The notes under the pieces were generated by a model that was not told the origin of the DNA, did not search any database, and was given only the letters and a program-made list of their open reading frames with translations. 30,487 nucleotides of DNA from Gammaproteobacteria bacterium (GTDB lineage: Bacteria; Pseudomonadota; Gammaproteobacteria; Thiohalomonadales; Thiohalomonadaceae). Below are positions 30,011-30,487 of this stretch, one piece after another (position 1 is the stretch's first letter; each line of letters starts with the position of its first letter). The DNA is taken from the NCBI GenBank assembly GCA_023228645.1, contig JALOAT010000049.1, forward strand, positions 1 through 30,487, written 5' to 3'. The translations under genes and the position numbers were made by a program.

Positions 30011-30487
30011 TTAGGCTAAAGTAGTATCACCAATCAAATCCCATTCATTAGTGCCAACTTTGGTTAAAGTAACCGCACCAAATTGCTTTCTTATAGCTAA
30101 TGACTCTGGATAGTTAACTGTAACACCGCTTCCTGGCGATATAGATACTTGACCGGCGCCTACTTGAATTACTGAAATCTGATAACCTACCGGGAAAGCT
30201 ACCGTTGCATTAGGCGGAATAGTTACTGTTTGCGGTGATGCATTTGATGCTCGAATATAAACATCAGATATGACCAAATCATATGTTGTAGCTGTGACTG
30301 TAGTTATTGGCGTAACATATGGCGTAAACTGTGCTGTACTAATAGCATCAGTAATACCATAACCTGCCAATGTGGTCGGGTTCGTACCAGCAGTCACTCG
30401 GCCTTTGACATCAACTGTTACTGACTTATATGTTCCAGCTGATACTCCACTATTAGCCAATGTAGTAGTAATTGAAGTGGTGCCCGT
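30011..30487 (-). CDS. Tail fibre protein, 5' part beyond the right edge
   Basis: The frame is open to the edge (SITTTLANSGVSAGTYKSV), so the start lies outside the window. A TTG at 30460 is not a convincing start. It contains a GTY..VTVD.KGRVT module and LAGYGITDA, also found in the 630-aa fibre, then a beta-rich C-terminal domain (ASPQTVTIPPNATVAFPVGY, VIQVGAGQVSISPGSGVTVN) and ends GTNEWDLIGDTTLA, typical of fibre or collar-fibre C-termini. It is convergent with the LamG gene. Confidence 0.7.
   Translation of the reverse strand, partial: TGTTSITTTLANSGVSAGTYKSVTVDVKGRVTAGTNPTTLAGYGITDAISTAQFTPYVTPITTVTATTYDLVISDVYIRASNASPQTVTIPPNATVAFPVGYQISVIQVGAGQVSISPGSGVTVNYPESLAIRKQFGAVTLTKVGTNEWDLIGDTTLA

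Noticed and set aside
1..30487. tRNA genes, CRISPR arrays, IS elements, integrase or attachment sites
   Set aside because: Gaps are too short for most of these and none shows cloverleaf, regular spaced repeats or transposase/integrase motifs; repeats present are within fibre genes or simple dyads.

Overview
The window is a compact, AT-rich piece of a tailed-phage genome of the T4 superfamily (contractile-tailed myovirus type). This rests on a T4 gp43-like DNA polymerase beside a gp45-like sliding clamp, a T4-type RNase H/5' exonuclease, an ATP-dependent DNA ligase, a DsbA-like protein, a long set of tail-fibre genes with a fibre-assembly chaperone, and late promoters with an AATAAATA core. 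The small conserved proteins recall cyanophage and alphaproteobacterial T4-like phages, but the host cannot be read from the sequence. All genes but one are on the minus strand, packed with 1-15 nt gaps or with 1-4 nt or slightly longer overlaps. There is no gene-free stretch longer than 300 bases; the longest gaps (about 120-140 bases) hold hairpins and promoters.

Layout from left to right (transcription mostly runs right to left). 1-2966: a cupin-like protein cut by the left edge, a UUCG-loop terminator, two unassigned genes, an HNH endonuclease and a metallophosphoesterase. 3009-7051: RNase H, a protein with SHOCT-like repeats, a 67-aa protein, QueE, a GIY-YIG homing endonuclease and an unknown protein. 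7111-8888: two small paralogues, a xanthine/guanine-type phosphoribosyltransferase and FolE. 9027-16531: a replication/modification unit transcribed as DsbA-like, DNA polymerase, clamp, DpdA, QueD-like, glycosyltransferase. 16572-18309: a 55-aa ORF, DNA ligase and a zinc-binding protein. 18366-30487: a RyR-domain protein, fibre chaperone, seven fibre genes or fragments (one frameshifted, one cut by the right edge), and a lone plus-strand LamG-type gene.

The central theme is 7-deazaguanine DNA modification. FolE, a QueD-like protein and QueE would make CDG from GTP, and DpdA would exchange guanine in DNA for the deazaguanine base. QueC is not in this window. DpdA is co-transcribed with the polymerase and clamp, and its C-terminal tail resembles the polymerase's clamp-binding tail, suggesting modification coupled to the moving clamp. 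A Gpt-type phosphoribosyltransferase overlapping folE could recycle the guanine that DpdA releases. A GT4-type glycosyltransferase directly behind dpdA-queD could add sugar to the modified base or act on another target.

Regulation is partly visible. Five sigma70-like promoters (TTGAC-type -35 boxes, 17-18 nt spacers) precede early or middle genes. AATAAATA late promoters precede the HNH gene, two fibre genes and the plus-strand gene. One late promoter lies in the loop of a 10-bp inverted repeat whose downstream arm contains the ribosome binding site, the arrangement T4 uses to silence early read-through transcripts.
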